In this document: positions 39,976-48,826 of the stretch, in pieces
Numbering within the stretch: the first letter of the stretch is position 1
Layout of the letters: every line of letters starts with the position of its first letter
From: Hippopus hippopus
Taxonomy: Eukaryota; Mollusca; Bivalvia; Cardiida; Cardiidae
NCBI GenBank assembly: GCA_946811185.2
Contig: OX328101.1
Span: 24,846,122-24,910,121 of the forward strand
Direction of reading: 5' to 3'
DNA: 64,000 nucleotides
Notes under the pieces: model-generated
What the model was told of the DNA's origin: nothing
What the model saw: the letters and a program-made list of their open reading frames with translations, nothing else
Databases searched by the model: none
Translations under genes and position numbers: made by a program

Positions 39976-40148
39976 GTTAATGACGATTTCGATAGCTTAG
40001 TCGTTTTTGAGACAAGGGGGTCGCCAATCCCTAGCTCGGAAAATTATTTTCCCAGGTTTGATTATAGTCATTGCCAAAGGATCCATTCTTCTCTCTTACT
40101 GCTGGTCATTGTTTCGACGATGGTTATGTGGAAAAGAAGCCAGTGGCT

Positions 40149-40365
40149 CCGAGGTGTGGTGATGGTCATTGCGACATAATTCATTCTTTACACATCGCTG
40201 GTCAGTGTTGACAATTGTTATGCCGGAAAGCAGCCATTGGCTTGGAAAAACTTTTGTGCGTAGCACTGGTCAAAAACAAACCCAGGAAGGTATAGATAGG
40301 TTCAATGGCGGGGCCTTATACCTTATGTACAGTCAAAACGGCATTAAACACCAAACTAACAGATA
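40149..40365 (+). mobile_element. 5'-truncated SINE at the right edge of the array
   Basis: Begins abruptly after 'gccagtggct' with 'ccgaggtgtggtgatggtca', the central domain of another SINE copy, and ends 'acggcattaaacaccaaac'. It joins the array to old flanking DNA. Confidence 0.75.
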
Positions 40366-41054
40366 AAGCTTCCTCCACCACTACAACAATTATCATCTTT
40401 ATTATCATCATCATCATCATCCAAGCTATGATTAAATAGCTTAGCAACTCTTCTTACTAGTATCTGAAACGGTTTTGCTCCATAGCGTTTTATTCACTCT
40501 TAAAAACTCTTAAAGAAATAAGGGGGAAAAATCGTTGTTCCGATTCAAATTAATTCCTTTTCTTTAACTGATTTGTCGCTCTTCCACAGTATATCCAAAA
40601 TGTTCATCTCATTTTGAGCTTTGAATCTATTTCGAAATCACTGAACATTATTTCAATATACACATTACACTTCTCGTGTCTTCTTACAAACAACTGCTTC
40701 TTCTACTGTCAATCCATTTGAACTCTGACAACTAATGTCAAGACTCTTCCGTAATTAAGCATTTTGAGGACGATAAGTTAAATGTGGCCCAAAACGTTAG
40801 GATTCACTTCTTTAAGGGTAACTATCAAAGAGTGAGGAGAAGGTGTGGGACATGATACTAATATTTTCTCCTACTGCAACCACGTCTTTCTCTCCACAGT
40901 CGTGCAAACATGATTCATGAACATGTATTTCGTTGAAAAAAAACATGTCCCCCTTTAAGGTCGGATCGATTAAAAAAAAAGTAAACTTCATGAAACTTTC
41001 TTCTATTTCTTTCAAAACTTAAACTGTGTCAAGGATTTCTAAACGTGAGATGTG

Positions 41055-41055
<1 letters not shown>
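40366..41055 (+). repeat. Old diverged relative of the array spacer, copy 1
   Basis: Holds the spacer words of the array in worn form: 'gctccatagcgttt', 'aactcttaaagaa', 'cgattcaaattaattcc', then 'ttgaatctatttcgaaatca'. Further on it contains a segment ('gtgaggagaaggtgtggg') also seen at 43210 and 46015. No SINE sits at the array's usual insertion site. Confidence 0.65.

Positions 41056-41129
<74 letters not shown>
41056..41129 (+). repeat. CT dinucleotide microsatellite
   Basis: About 74 bp of nearly uninterrupted CT, the longest pure dinucleotide run in the window. Confidence 0.97.
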
Positions 41130-41131
<2 letters not shown>

Positions 41132-41149
41132 TGCCCCCTTCTCTCTCTC

Positions 41150-41452
41150 TGTGCCAAAATCACTGAATCCGGTGGCGAATCAAGACAAGTTCCGGACTTG
41201 CATTTCCCAACATGAAGCTTGTCCTACTTCTTATTAAGGATTGTTTATGTTCCTCGCGACAGGATTAATTTCTTTCTCATCGTTGATCGATGTTTCGAAT
41301 GTTTCGACTTATTATGTGATAAGGCAGGCAGTGCTTTCGGAAAAGACAATGTGCAAAGTACTGGTAAAAGAAACTTCAATAAAGCATGGGTAGGTGCACT
41401 GACCGCCGGGATATTACTTAAGTAATGTTGAATTCGGCGTTAAAACACCAAG
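41150..41452 (+). mobile_element. SINE (array copy-C type) in old flank
   Basis: Diverged head, central domain 'ctcgcgacaggattaattt', well-kept tail 'gggtaggtgcactgaccgcc' and 'tcggcgttaaaacacc'. As in the array, it follows a CT microsatellite and precedes a CAT-rich spacer, so the order of modules is conserved. Confidence 0.75.
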
Positions 41453-41599
41453 AAAACAAACACATCTATCTCCACCAATAAATCCGGAATCAGCACTACC
41501 ATCATCACTACCAACTCAACCATCAAAACTACCACCACCATTATCATCATCATCAAAGCAATGATTAAATAGCATCAAAACCACTACCACCATCATCAT

Positions 41600-42344
41600 C
41601 AAAGCAATGATGAAAATCAGAGCTCCTTAGCTTTGTGTTAAGTTCTTGAGAACTCTTAAAGAATTTGGGGAAAATATGTTGTTCTAGATTCAAATCAGTT
41701 CCCTTTCTTTGACCTGAAACTCTTTGATAGCATTTCCACATTGGCACCTTATTTTGAGATTTGACTCCAGAAATCATTGAACAACAATCCGACGTATACT
41801 TTCCAAGTCTTCTTTATAAACTTGAAAGCCTTAGCCCATGATAATCAGTTGAACTTTGGCGTCAAATGTTTAGATTCCTCCTGTAACAAACACTCTGGAG
41901 ACGATTAACTTTTTCAGCGCCAGATAGATAAACTCAACCTCTATCGACGGCTCTAAAAACAATCCATTGAAACTTACAGATTTTGATTGTATAGACTTAA
42001 CTAACCAAGCGGACGGTATAAATCAAAGATCAGACTGCACGTTCTGTGCAGTCTGATCTTGATCTATGCCGTCCGCAAAAGTCACTGTTTTCGCCTTTGG
42101 CGCCGAAAGGGTTAATTACATGTGGCTGAAATGTTACAATTTGTCTTTGTATTTCTCTCCAAAGTCATGAAAACACAGAACGTGATTGTAACTTTCTTTT
42201 TTCATTAACATGGCCTTCTTTAAGATCTGATCACAAAAAGAAAACTTCTTCAATATAACTCCTAACATTTTATTATCTCTTGAAAAAACAAACAAACAAC
42301 GCGTCAAGGATTCCAAAACATTGAATCTCTCTCTCTCTCTCTCT
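41600..42344 (+). repeat. Old diverged relative of the array spacer, copy 2
   Basis: Contains 'ctttgtgttaagttc', 'gattcaaatcagttccc' and 'agaaatcattgaacaac' in the array order but with no SINE after them. Interrupted by the TTAA element at 41905-42115. A short CT run at 42328-42344 ends it. Confidence 0.7.
41905..42115 (+). mobile_element. TTAA-bounded MITE, type II (211 bp)
   Basis: Starts TTAA then 'ctttttcagcgcc' and ends 'ggcgccgaaaggg' then TTAA, giving imperfect terminal inverted repeats. Internal hairpin 'gatcagactgcac' / 'gtgcagtctgatc' at about 42029-42060. TTAA duplication and CCCTTT-type ends are features known from piggyBac-like transposons. There is no transposase. A second copy is at 49374-49600. 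Confidence 0.8.
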
Positions 42345-42480
42345 CCAACACATTGCCAAGCCCGGTCCCTTAGTCGGTTACAAGGCTTGAAACTAGGGGG
42401 TCGCAGGTTCGATTCCCCAGCAGTCGGAAAGAAGTCGTTGTCTTGTAATATTGTGTAAAGTACTGGTAAAGGAAATTTGC
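42345..42480 (+). mobile_element. tRNA-derived SINE head with partial body
   Basis: Clear promoter boxes: A-box-like 'ccttagtcggttacaagg' and B-box 'ggttcgattcccc'. The central domain is mostly lost ('gtactggtaaaggaaa' follows soon after). Confidence 0.75.
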
Positions 42481-42496
42481 TCAAAAAACATTGACA

Positions 42497-42775
42497 AGTT
42501 GACAAGCCCGGTTGGTCAGTCGGTAAAGTGCCGGGCTTGAACCTAGGGAAGTCGCAGGTTCGATATCCCAGTCGTTCCTATTTCTGTCCGAGGTTCGATG
42601 ACAGTCATTGCGACAGGACTGCTTCTTTTCTCATCCCTTATGCTTGGTTCAACGAAAATTATGTCGGAAAGCATCCAATGGTTTGGAATATCATGAAAAG
42701 TGCTACACCAAGATAGCATGGATAGGTGCAAATGGCTCCCGCGATATAATTCAAAGAAATTTTCTTCACCACCAA
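42497..42775 (+). mobile_element. tRNA-derived SINE, full length
   Basis: Best-preserved copy in this region. A-box 'tggtcagtcggtaaagtg', B-box 'ggttcgatatccc', central domain 'gacagtcattgcgacagg', 'ggaaagcatccaatggtttg', tail 'ggctcccgcgatataattc'. The short reading frames overlapping it on both strands are not genes. Confidence 0.85.
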
Positions 42776-42844
42776 ATTCGCCACCACCATCACCACTATC
42801 ATCACTGTCATCAATTTCATTATCCAAGCAACAATTAAATTACT

Positions 42845-43440
42845 GCACAGCTCCTCTAAATTCAACCAGTTTTACTACATGGATTTTTGTTCTCTTCTCT
42901 AAAACGAGCTATTAGAATTTTTCAAAGAAATCTACTTTCATATAAGTTCTATTTCTTGCATGGATTTGAAACTCTTCCACAACACTTCCGAAATTGGCAT
43001 CTTATTTCTAGGTTTGAGTCTTTCCTGATACCACTGACCAACATTCCAAAATATACTTTCAGCTTTCTGTGTGTCCGTTATAAACTTTAACTTCAATCGA
43101 CCGCCGTTAATCCCTTCGAACACAGACAAGATATATTTAGATTCTCCCTAATAATTTTCATTCAGGACGACATATAAAATGTGGCTTAAATGATAGGATT
43201 TGTATTTGAACGGATACCATAGAGTAAGGGAAAGGCGGAGTGAAACCAGTATTTTCTCCTTTTTCAACAGTGTTTTTAAAAGTTTTCCCCTCTAAGGTCG
43301 TGCTTGCAACATGGACCATGACATAACTGTCATTTACGTTAACGCTTAAAAATCTATTTTAAAGCAAATTTATCCTCTTTTAACTGCTACCTTACTCTTT
43401 TAACGCTAAATGTACTAAACGATTAAACCGTCTCTAAATA
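42845..43440 (+). repeat. Old diverged relative of the array spacer, copy 3
   Basis: Worn words in the same order as copies 1 and 2: 'tggatttgaaactcttccac', 'ggcatcttatttctaggtttg', 'tttagattctccct', 'aaaatgtggcttaaatg', then 'agtattttctcctttttc'. No gene seen. Confidence 0.6.
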
Positions 43441-43444
43441 AGAA

Positions 43445-43760
43445 TATGTCGAATTCGAAAGCAGCAAGTCGATAACGTACAGGGCTGGAGACCGAGGGGT
43501 CGCTGATTCGAACCCCCCGCTCGGCAAACTTCTTTCTGAGGATTGACGATAGTCGATCCGACAGGATTCCTTCCTCTCTCTCACTGCTGGTCACTGTTTC
43601 GGCTATGCTTATCTGGGAAACAGCTAGTGGTTAGAATACTGTGCGGAGTAAATGGTTTAAGTAACTCGTGAGGAGCAAGGACATAAAATTATGCGCTGGC
43701 CGCGACCTGAACTGAAATAATACTTAAAACGACGTTAAGCACCATCCACACCATAAAACT
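43445..43760 (+). mobile_element. tRNA-derived SINE, full length
   Basis: Head 'aagtcgataacgtacagggc', B-box 'gattcgaaccccccg', central domain 'gatagtcgatccgacagg', tail 'ctggccgcgacctgaactg' and 'acgacgttaagcacc'. Confidence 0.8.
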
Positions 43761-43799
43761 ATAGGGCCATATCCCTCGCACACCAGAGCCTGTGTATCG

Positions 43800-44040
43800 T
43801 TGAAAAAATTATACGAAGTTATTGTATACATACAACTATGATACCAAGAATCTTACATGAGTGTTAATATATGTTATCTTTTTTAATAACAAGTTGCTTT
43901 AAATCATACCATGGGAACCATAGTTTATTCGACATTCATGTCAGCATGACTGTGCTTATTAATGCACCGGGCGATTTGGTGATTTTGTATAAAAATACGC
44001 GACTTTATGATCAGACATGTAACATTTCGTTGTACAGGAT
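43800..44040 (+). repeat. Diverged copy of the array unit's 5' segment
   Basis: Aligns by eye with 30-220 of unit 1: 'aagttgctttaaatcatac', 'agtttattcg', 'attaatgcaccgggcgattt', 'tttatgatc'. It follows a SINE, as in the array unit. Confidence 0.7.
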
Positions 44041-44084
44041 CTAATGTAGAATTATACTACGGGCTGAGGATGCATTTTATTTAA

Positions 44085-44290
44085 CTTGATGACAGTCATT
44101 GCGACAGCATTCACTTCTCTCTCACCGCTGATCATTGTTACGACCAGGTGTATGAGAGAAAGCAGCAAGTTGCTTTTGAACAAGTCATGGTCAAAGAAAT
44201 TCTAAGAAATCATGGATTGGTGCACTGGCTGCCGCAATAAAACTGAAATAAACTTGAAAGCGTTGTTAAACACCATACAAACAATTAAGC
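44085..44290 (+). mobile_element. SINE fragment (central domain and tail)
   Basis: Central domain 'gatgacagtcattgcgacag', then 'ggttggtgcactggctgccg'-like tail and 'gcgttgttaaacaccat'. The tRNA-like head is missing. Confidence 0.75.
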
Positions 44291-44557
44291 ATCTTACGGG
44301 CTGACAGTGCATTTCACAGTTGATGAAAAAAAATCTCCAAGACTGACAGAACAAGCGTATTGGTATAGGTTGCCGGACAGAGGGGAATTCACTTGCTTTT
44401 TGGCTATATTCAATATCAGCTAACTAACAGCTGACGGATTTTTTTTTCTGGTGAGGGGCACATGGCTGGAGGTATATCTTCCGTATTGATGAGACATCTT
44501 ATGGCCTTGGATACAATTTCACGGCCTGGTGGTTCACCTCCCGTAATTAGGGTACAT

Positions 44558-44821
44558 ATGGCCTGCAACACGCGAAAAGGGGCATTCGGACATTTGCGTA
44601 AAGTGTCGTCTCGGATCAGCCTGCGCAGTCCGCGCAGGCTGATCACAAACGACACTTTCCGTTTTTATGTAATTTTCTGTTTTGCGCAAGTCTACTGAAA
44701 AACAAAATCTAATGTAGTCGGAAAGTGCCGTCTCGGATCAGCCTGCCCGGACTGCACAGGCTGATCCGAGACGACACTTTATGCAAAGTCCGAATGCCCC
44801 TTTGCACGTGTTGCAAGCCAT
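44558..44821 (+). mobile_element. Foldback inverted-repeat element, copy 1 (264 bp)
   Basis: Long inverted arms begin 'atggcctgcaacacgcg' and end 'cacgtgttgcaagccat'. Each arm contains its own palindrome around 'cctgcgcagtccgcgcagg'. The middle is AT-rich. Both strands give similar peptides because of the palindrome; neither is a gene. Confidence 0.85.
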
Positions 44822-45099
44822 TGTTATAACGGACGGAGTATACATCTCACAGACTGGGGATGCAGGCTAACGGACTTGGGGTAATATGAGCGTAAGGGCC
44901 TTTTCTACGGACATAGGATAAGACCTTAAAGATCGTTGGTTCGATCTCTAGCGCTGAGGATTAATCACACGGGAAAAAGACTTACGCACATAATTTGACT
45001 GTTTACTATAGTCTCAATCATACGAGACTTGAATAATGCATAAATATACTAGTCATCTCGCTCAACATACTTTTTACGATTATTTACTCATTCAACAAT

Positions 45100-45290
45100 T
45101 TAACAGAAAATATCAAAGCCATAAAAGCTAACTTCTGCAAACTTCTTAACACATGCCCTTAAACACCTACCATGGTACACAGATTCTACATTTTCATCAT
45201 TAGTTTTTACATCTTCACATAAAAAATATTATATTTCTTGTTCCACACTACAACCTTCACGAATAAGCCAAATACTCTCTCTCTCTACCA
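45100..45290 (+). repeat. Diverged copy of the array spacer between SINEs B and C
   Basis: Matches 3300-3480 of unit 1 in order: 'cttcttaacacatgccc', 'accatggtacacagatt', 'tcatcattagtttttac', 'ttgttccacactacaacc', then a short CT run. Confidence 0.65.
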
Positions 45291-45292
45291 CA

Positions 45293-45450
45293 TCGCAAAG
45301 CCTAGTTGCTCAGTAGAAAACGAACATGGCTTGAACCCAGGAGAGTCGCAGGTTCGTTTCCCCAGCTAGGCCGATTTATTTTCGAAAAGATGCACTGGCC
45401 GCCGCAATATAAGTGAAATAATCTTTAAGACGTGTTTACAGCACCGTAAA

Positions 45451-45455
<5 letters not shown>
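45293..45455 (+). mobile_element. SINE with internal deletion
   Basis: Head 'aaagcctagttgctcagtag', B-box 'ggttcgtttccccagc', then directly the tail 'atgcactggccgccgcaata'. The central domain is missing. CA/TA microsatellite follows at 45452-45482. Confidence 0.75.
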
Positions 45456-45482
<27 letters not shown>

Positions 45483-45569
45483 CCACCAATAAATTCCCCA
45501 TCACAATCAGCATTATCATTATAACAACCATTATCATCATCATCATCATCATCTTCATCCAAGCATTTC

Positions 45570-46030
45570 AATCCCTTTAAACTCAAACTATTGTGCTCCA
45601 TAGCTTTTTTTTTTTTTTGTTGTTGTTCTCTGTAACTTTTCAAGAAATGGGGGGGGGGGAATTTCTTTCTCTTTTTTAAAGTTCTATGATATTCAAATCA
45701 ATTCCACATTTTTTTATCTGAAACTCATTTTCAAGATTTCCTTAATTTGCGCTTAATTTTTTAATGTTGAGGCTTGACTCTGGAAATCACTCAACAACAA
45801 TTCAAATACACTTTGCACCTGTTGAGTCTCCGTGACAGACAGTTTGCCTCAACCGTGCATCGAGCTCGCAACCACCAGATCACGAGTCAGATACACTAAC
45901 CACTAAGCTATCCGGGCGTGCTAGTTTATTTGAACTAAAACAACAAATGTTTCTATTCTTCCATGATATAACATTTTGAGTACGATAAATTCAATTTTAG
46001 TGGAAAGGTGACAAAGAGTAATGGAAAAGG
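45570..46030 (+). repeat. Old diverged relative of the array spacer, copy 4
   Basis: 'gtgctccatagctttt', 'tattcaaatcaattcc', 'gaaatcactcaacaacaatt' and 'aaatgtttctattcttcc' follow the same order as copies 1-3. Interrupted by a tRNA-like SINE at 45845-45930. Confidence 0.65.
45845..45930 (-). mobile_element. tRNA-like SINE head, minus strand
   Basis: Read on the minus strand it starts 'gcccggatagcttagtgg', with an A-box-like segment and a B-box-like 'gttgcgagctcgatgc'. No acceptor stem or intact tRNA fold is evident, so this is not called a tRNA gene. Confidence 0.6.
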
Positions 46031-46379
46031 GGGTGAACCCAACATTGTCTCCTTTTCGAGCAATGTCTTTAAAAGTCTACCTTACCTCTCCCATGTCGTG
46101 CACAAATGGATCGTAAACCATTTTAGTGAACAAGGTCTTTTCTATTTGATCAATTACAAGAGAAAGCTTCATCAACGTACCAGTATTTTTTTTTTCTGAG
46201 CAGTGCGTCAAGCATTCCTGTACACGTGTCATTTTCTCTCTCCTTCTCTCTCTCTCTCTCTCACACACACACACCCCACACACAAACTATCAAATCTCTC
46301 GAAACAAATTCTTCCTCTTTCAGCGACTAATTTTACCCTTTTGACGTATACTACACTAAACGATTAAGTCTTCACTCAA

Positions 46380-46620
46380 TACAACAAGAGTTCTACAATG
46401 GCTGTAGATCGCTTACCTAAGCCTGTAAATCGTTGCGGGAATTATACGAAGTGTAGTTTTCGTGAATAATCATGATAAAGATAATCTTGCACGAGTCTTT
46501 ATGTACTATCGTTTTTTGTTTTTCATAGGGTTCATTATAACCATAAAATGTAAACATTGTTTTATTCGGCAACCTAAGTGTTAATAGCTGTGTTTAATAC
46601 AGCATTGAAATTGACTGAAT
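46380..46620 (+). repeat. Second diverged copy of the array unit's 5' segment
   Basis: 'gaattatacgaag' as at 43815, then 'gttttattcggcaac', 'taatagctgtgtttaatacag' shortened, and 'cattgaaattgactgaattt', which match 60-165 of unit 1 in order. Confidence 0.6.
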
Positions 46621-46621
46621 T

Positions 46622-46840
46622 TATTACCCTTTTTCAAACGAAAAATTTTAAACTTTCAAATTCAAAACATCTGCAGACGGCGAATTCAAAATTGGTACAA
46701 ATGAGCTTAAGCTCTCTAAAAGGGTAAAAAAAATTGCGGGAAGGGAGAAAATGCTGGTTACCAGCATTTTCTCATTTTCCCACAAATGTTTTAATCAGCC
46801 TTCTTTCCCAGGGTCATGAAAACCAGTGATTTTTCTACGC
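46622..46840 (+). mobile_element. TTAA-type MITE, type I (right end decayed)
   Basis: Left end 'ttaccctttttcaaacga' and central hairpin 'gaaaatgctggttaccagca' (both arms within 46748-46779). Confidence 0.7.
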
Positions 46841-46854
46841 TTTGACCCGTTGGC

Positions 46855-47690
46855 GTCCCTTTTGACCTGAGGTAATCCAGTTCCAAACCTGCCTCAAATA
46901 TCATCATGGCAAAGATTCTGGTCAAGTTTCATGAGCATTGGATCGAAAATGTGGCCCCTTGAATGCGCGTAAGATTTGTCTAAGGTTTTCCCAGTCATCT
47001 ACTTGTTCACCTAACGTGACCTAAGAAGTTCCATGAGTATTGGACTGAAAATGTGGCCTGTAGACTGCACACAAAGTTTGTCTAAGATTAGCCCCATTGA
47101 CCTACGTTATGCTCTGGGGTGACCCATTTTCGCACTCGTTTGAGATATCATCAAGCAAAGACTATGACTAAGTTGCATCGTAATAGTCTAGCCTCTAGAG
47201 TTTATGCAATGTTTTTCCAGGATGTGTCCAGTTGCCCAACTTTTCGACCAAAGTGATCTATTTTCATGATTCCCGAAATATCGTGACAACATCAGGACAA
47301 AATATCAGGGTCCGTATTCACCAACCATGCTTAAAAACGTTCTCGGTCTTATTCCACGGAATTTTTCTAAATTTGAAAGAAACGCAACTTCTGATTGGCT
47401 AAACCATTTGGTTTAGCCAATCAGAAGTTGTGTTACGTTCAAATCTAGAAAAATCATGGAGAATAAGACTAAGAAATTCTTAAGAATGATTGGTGAATAC
47501 GGACCCATGACGACCAATCTAACCAACTTTCACGAGCATTGGACTGAATAAGTGTCCACAATATATTTTTTTATACGATTTGTGCAAGTGGTTTTAAATT
47601 TTGACCCCACGTGACCTGTTTTGATAGCCCTCTGAAATATCATCTGGCAAAACATTCCGACCAACTTTCCAGGAGTATTGGACTAGATTT
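46855..47690 (+). repeat. Degenerate tandem repeat of about 160 bp, interrupted by a palindrome
   Basis: Recurring words 'catgagcattggatcgaaaa', 'atgagtattggactgaaaa', 'cacgagcattggactgaat' and 'aggagtattggactag', each followed by 'gtggcc' or similar and preceded by 'atatcatc..gcaaa'. Strongly diverged. I recall similar repeats from bivalve genomes. Not coding. Confidence 0.6.
47308..47506. mobile_element. Palindromic MITE (199 bp)
   Basis: Ends 'gggtccgtattcaccaa' and 'ttggtgaatacggaccc'. The two halves are complementary over almost their whole length, meeting at 'ctaaacca' / 'tggtttag'. It sits inside the degenerate tandem repeat. No clear target duplication, so its superfamily is left open. 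Confidence 0.85.
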
Positions 47691-47693
47691 CGT

Positions 47694-47932
47694 GAGTCAC
47701 GCTCTGTCAAAAGGGGGTTTAATGCATCCGCAAAAAATATCGAGCCATTTCAGCCTCCGAAATCCACGCAGGCTGTTATTGGTCGAAACTTTTCGCCGTC
47801 TTTAAATTTTCTGTAAAGAGACTAATATGCCTCATAATTCAGTCGGTTTTTAAGCAAATTAGTGAATAGGTGATGACTTGCTGGTAAAATGCATCAAGAA
47901 TATGTAATAAAGATCCTTTTCACAAAGCATAA
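47694..47932 (+). mobile_element. GAGCC-ended MITE, decayed copy
   Basis: 'gctctgtcaaaagggggttt', 'aatgcatccgcaaaaa', 'cctcataattcagtcggtt' and 'ccttttcacaaagcat' match intact copies at 48549 and 52130. Confidence 0.65.
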
Positions 47933-48084
47933 CTAGTAAGTATTTGTCAGAAAATGTAGTCCTAGAGCGCACACCGGGTTACTGTTGACGCTCAGACGCC
48001 GGACACAGTGCAATCACTAAAGCTCAACTTGAGCACTTTGTGCTCAAGTATGCTAAAGTATCATACTCTGTACTCTGCTACTCA

Positions 48085-48300
48085 TTACAAAACGACAAAA
48101 TTTTTAACTAGTCCAGATTCAAAACATTTACAGACGACAGTTTAAATGTGGCTCAAGTAATGGAACTTGTTCTGATTGGGTAGACAACAATGTGGGAAAA
48201 GGAGAAAATACTGGTTAACAGAATTTTTTCCTTTTCCTCCTATGTTTCTAAAAGCCTTCTTTGTTATGGTCATTAAAACTCATGATTGTTTGACAAACGG
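48085..48300 (+). mobile_element. TTAA-type MITE, type I
   Basis: 'aaaacgacaaaattttt' at the left, central hairpin near 48194-48235 ('gggaaaaggagaaaatac'), and 'ttgtttgacaaacgg' at the right. Confidence 0.65.
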
Positions 48301-48317
48301 ATAACGAGCAATCTCTG

Positions 48318-48500
48318 GTTTAAACTACCCTAAAGATTGCTTTAGAAAACATTGCGGAAAAGGGAGAAAATCTTGGTAACCAGCATTCACTTCCTTTCCC
48401 ACAAGGTTTTCTACCGTCCCAAAGACTAATTTCAAGTTTTGGTTCATATTTACCTTATTGTCTGCAAATGCTTTGAAATTTGTTGTTCGGGAAAGGGTTA
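48318..48500 (-). mobile_element. TTAA-type MITE, type I, reversed
   Basis: Central hairpin near 48352-48405 and 'tttgttgttcgggaaaggg' at the right match the left end of type I copies read on the other strand. Confidence 0.6.
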
Positions 48501-48548
48501 GAAAAATTATGCTAGAATTCACTTCTCCCTTTATCACAAAACCAATGT

Positions 48549-48809
48549 GAGCCATGCTCTGTGAAAAGGGGGCTAAATGTATTTGCGAAAAGTATCGACC
48601 TAGGTCAGCCTGCACAGTCCGCGCAGGCTGACCTGGGCCGAAACTTTTCGTTATTGGTAAAATTTCTGCATGTCCAGAGACCAGTCTACTTCATGATTTA
48701 GTCGGTTGTTCAAAAAGGTGGCTATTATGGATCCATAATTATATGACGGCTTGATTGGTACAATACATCACGTAGACGCATCAAGCCCCCTTTTCCCAGA
48801 GCATGGCTC
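48549..48809 (+). mobile_element. GAGCC-ended MITE (261 bp)
   Basis: Terminal inverted repeats 'gagccatgctctg' and 'cagagcatggctc', then 'aaaagggggct' at the left and 'agcccccttttcc' at the right. An internal palindrome around 'cagcctgcacagtccgcgca' lies at 48597-48640. No coding capacity. Confidence 0.85.
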
Positions 48810-48826
48810 ATTTATATCGTCTTCGT

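Larger units (their letters stand above)
32070..40148. repeat. Tandem array unit 6, long form (about 8.1 kb) with three sub-repeats
   Basis: The most diverged unit and the last in the array. The 5' part, GA tract and minisatellite follow units 1-5 with many substitutions and small insertions, for example an extra 'cagaacacagt' near 33920. It then carries three 1.73-kb sub-repeats (34780, 36511, 38251) instead of two, which accounts for the extra length. Homology to the other units stops at 40148, inside the terminal SINE, at 'gccagtggct'. Confidence 0.93.
44041..44950 (+). repeat. Diverged copy of the 'gagggtacatctcac' minisatellite, with insertions
   Basis: Words such as 'gggctgaggatgcatttt', 'agtatacatctcacagactg' and 'attagggtacatatgg' match the array minisatellite. 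It is interrupted by a headless SINE (about 44085-44290) and by the foldback element at 44558-44821. The GA tract is missing here. Confidence 0.6.

Noticed and set aside
1..40148. CRISPR-like or other prokaryotic repeat system
   Set aside because: The repeats are kilobases long, contain SINEs, and have no short repeat/spacer alternation or cas-like genes. The whole window is eukaryotic in character.
1..40148. Array as a purely computational assembly duplication
   Set aside because: Units differ by linked substitutions, indels and microsatellite lengths, and the last unit has a different number of sub-repeats, so simple re-use of one sequence is unlikely. Exact copy number still cannot be judged from one assembled sequence.
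1..40148. rDNA or histone-type tandem gene cluster
   Set aside because: The 6.4-kb period would suit such clusters, but no rRNA-like conserved segment and no histone-like reading frame were found on either strand.
42360..42420. Functional tRNA gene
   Set aside because: A- and B-box-like words are present, but a SINE body follows and a complete cloverleaf with acceptor stem could not be formed. The same applies to 42506-42570, 45850-45930, 53190-53275 and 63340-63420.
44416..44698. Two opposite frames giving related peptides (also at 48884-49190)
   Set aside because: The peptides mirror each other because the DNA is a foldback palindrome.
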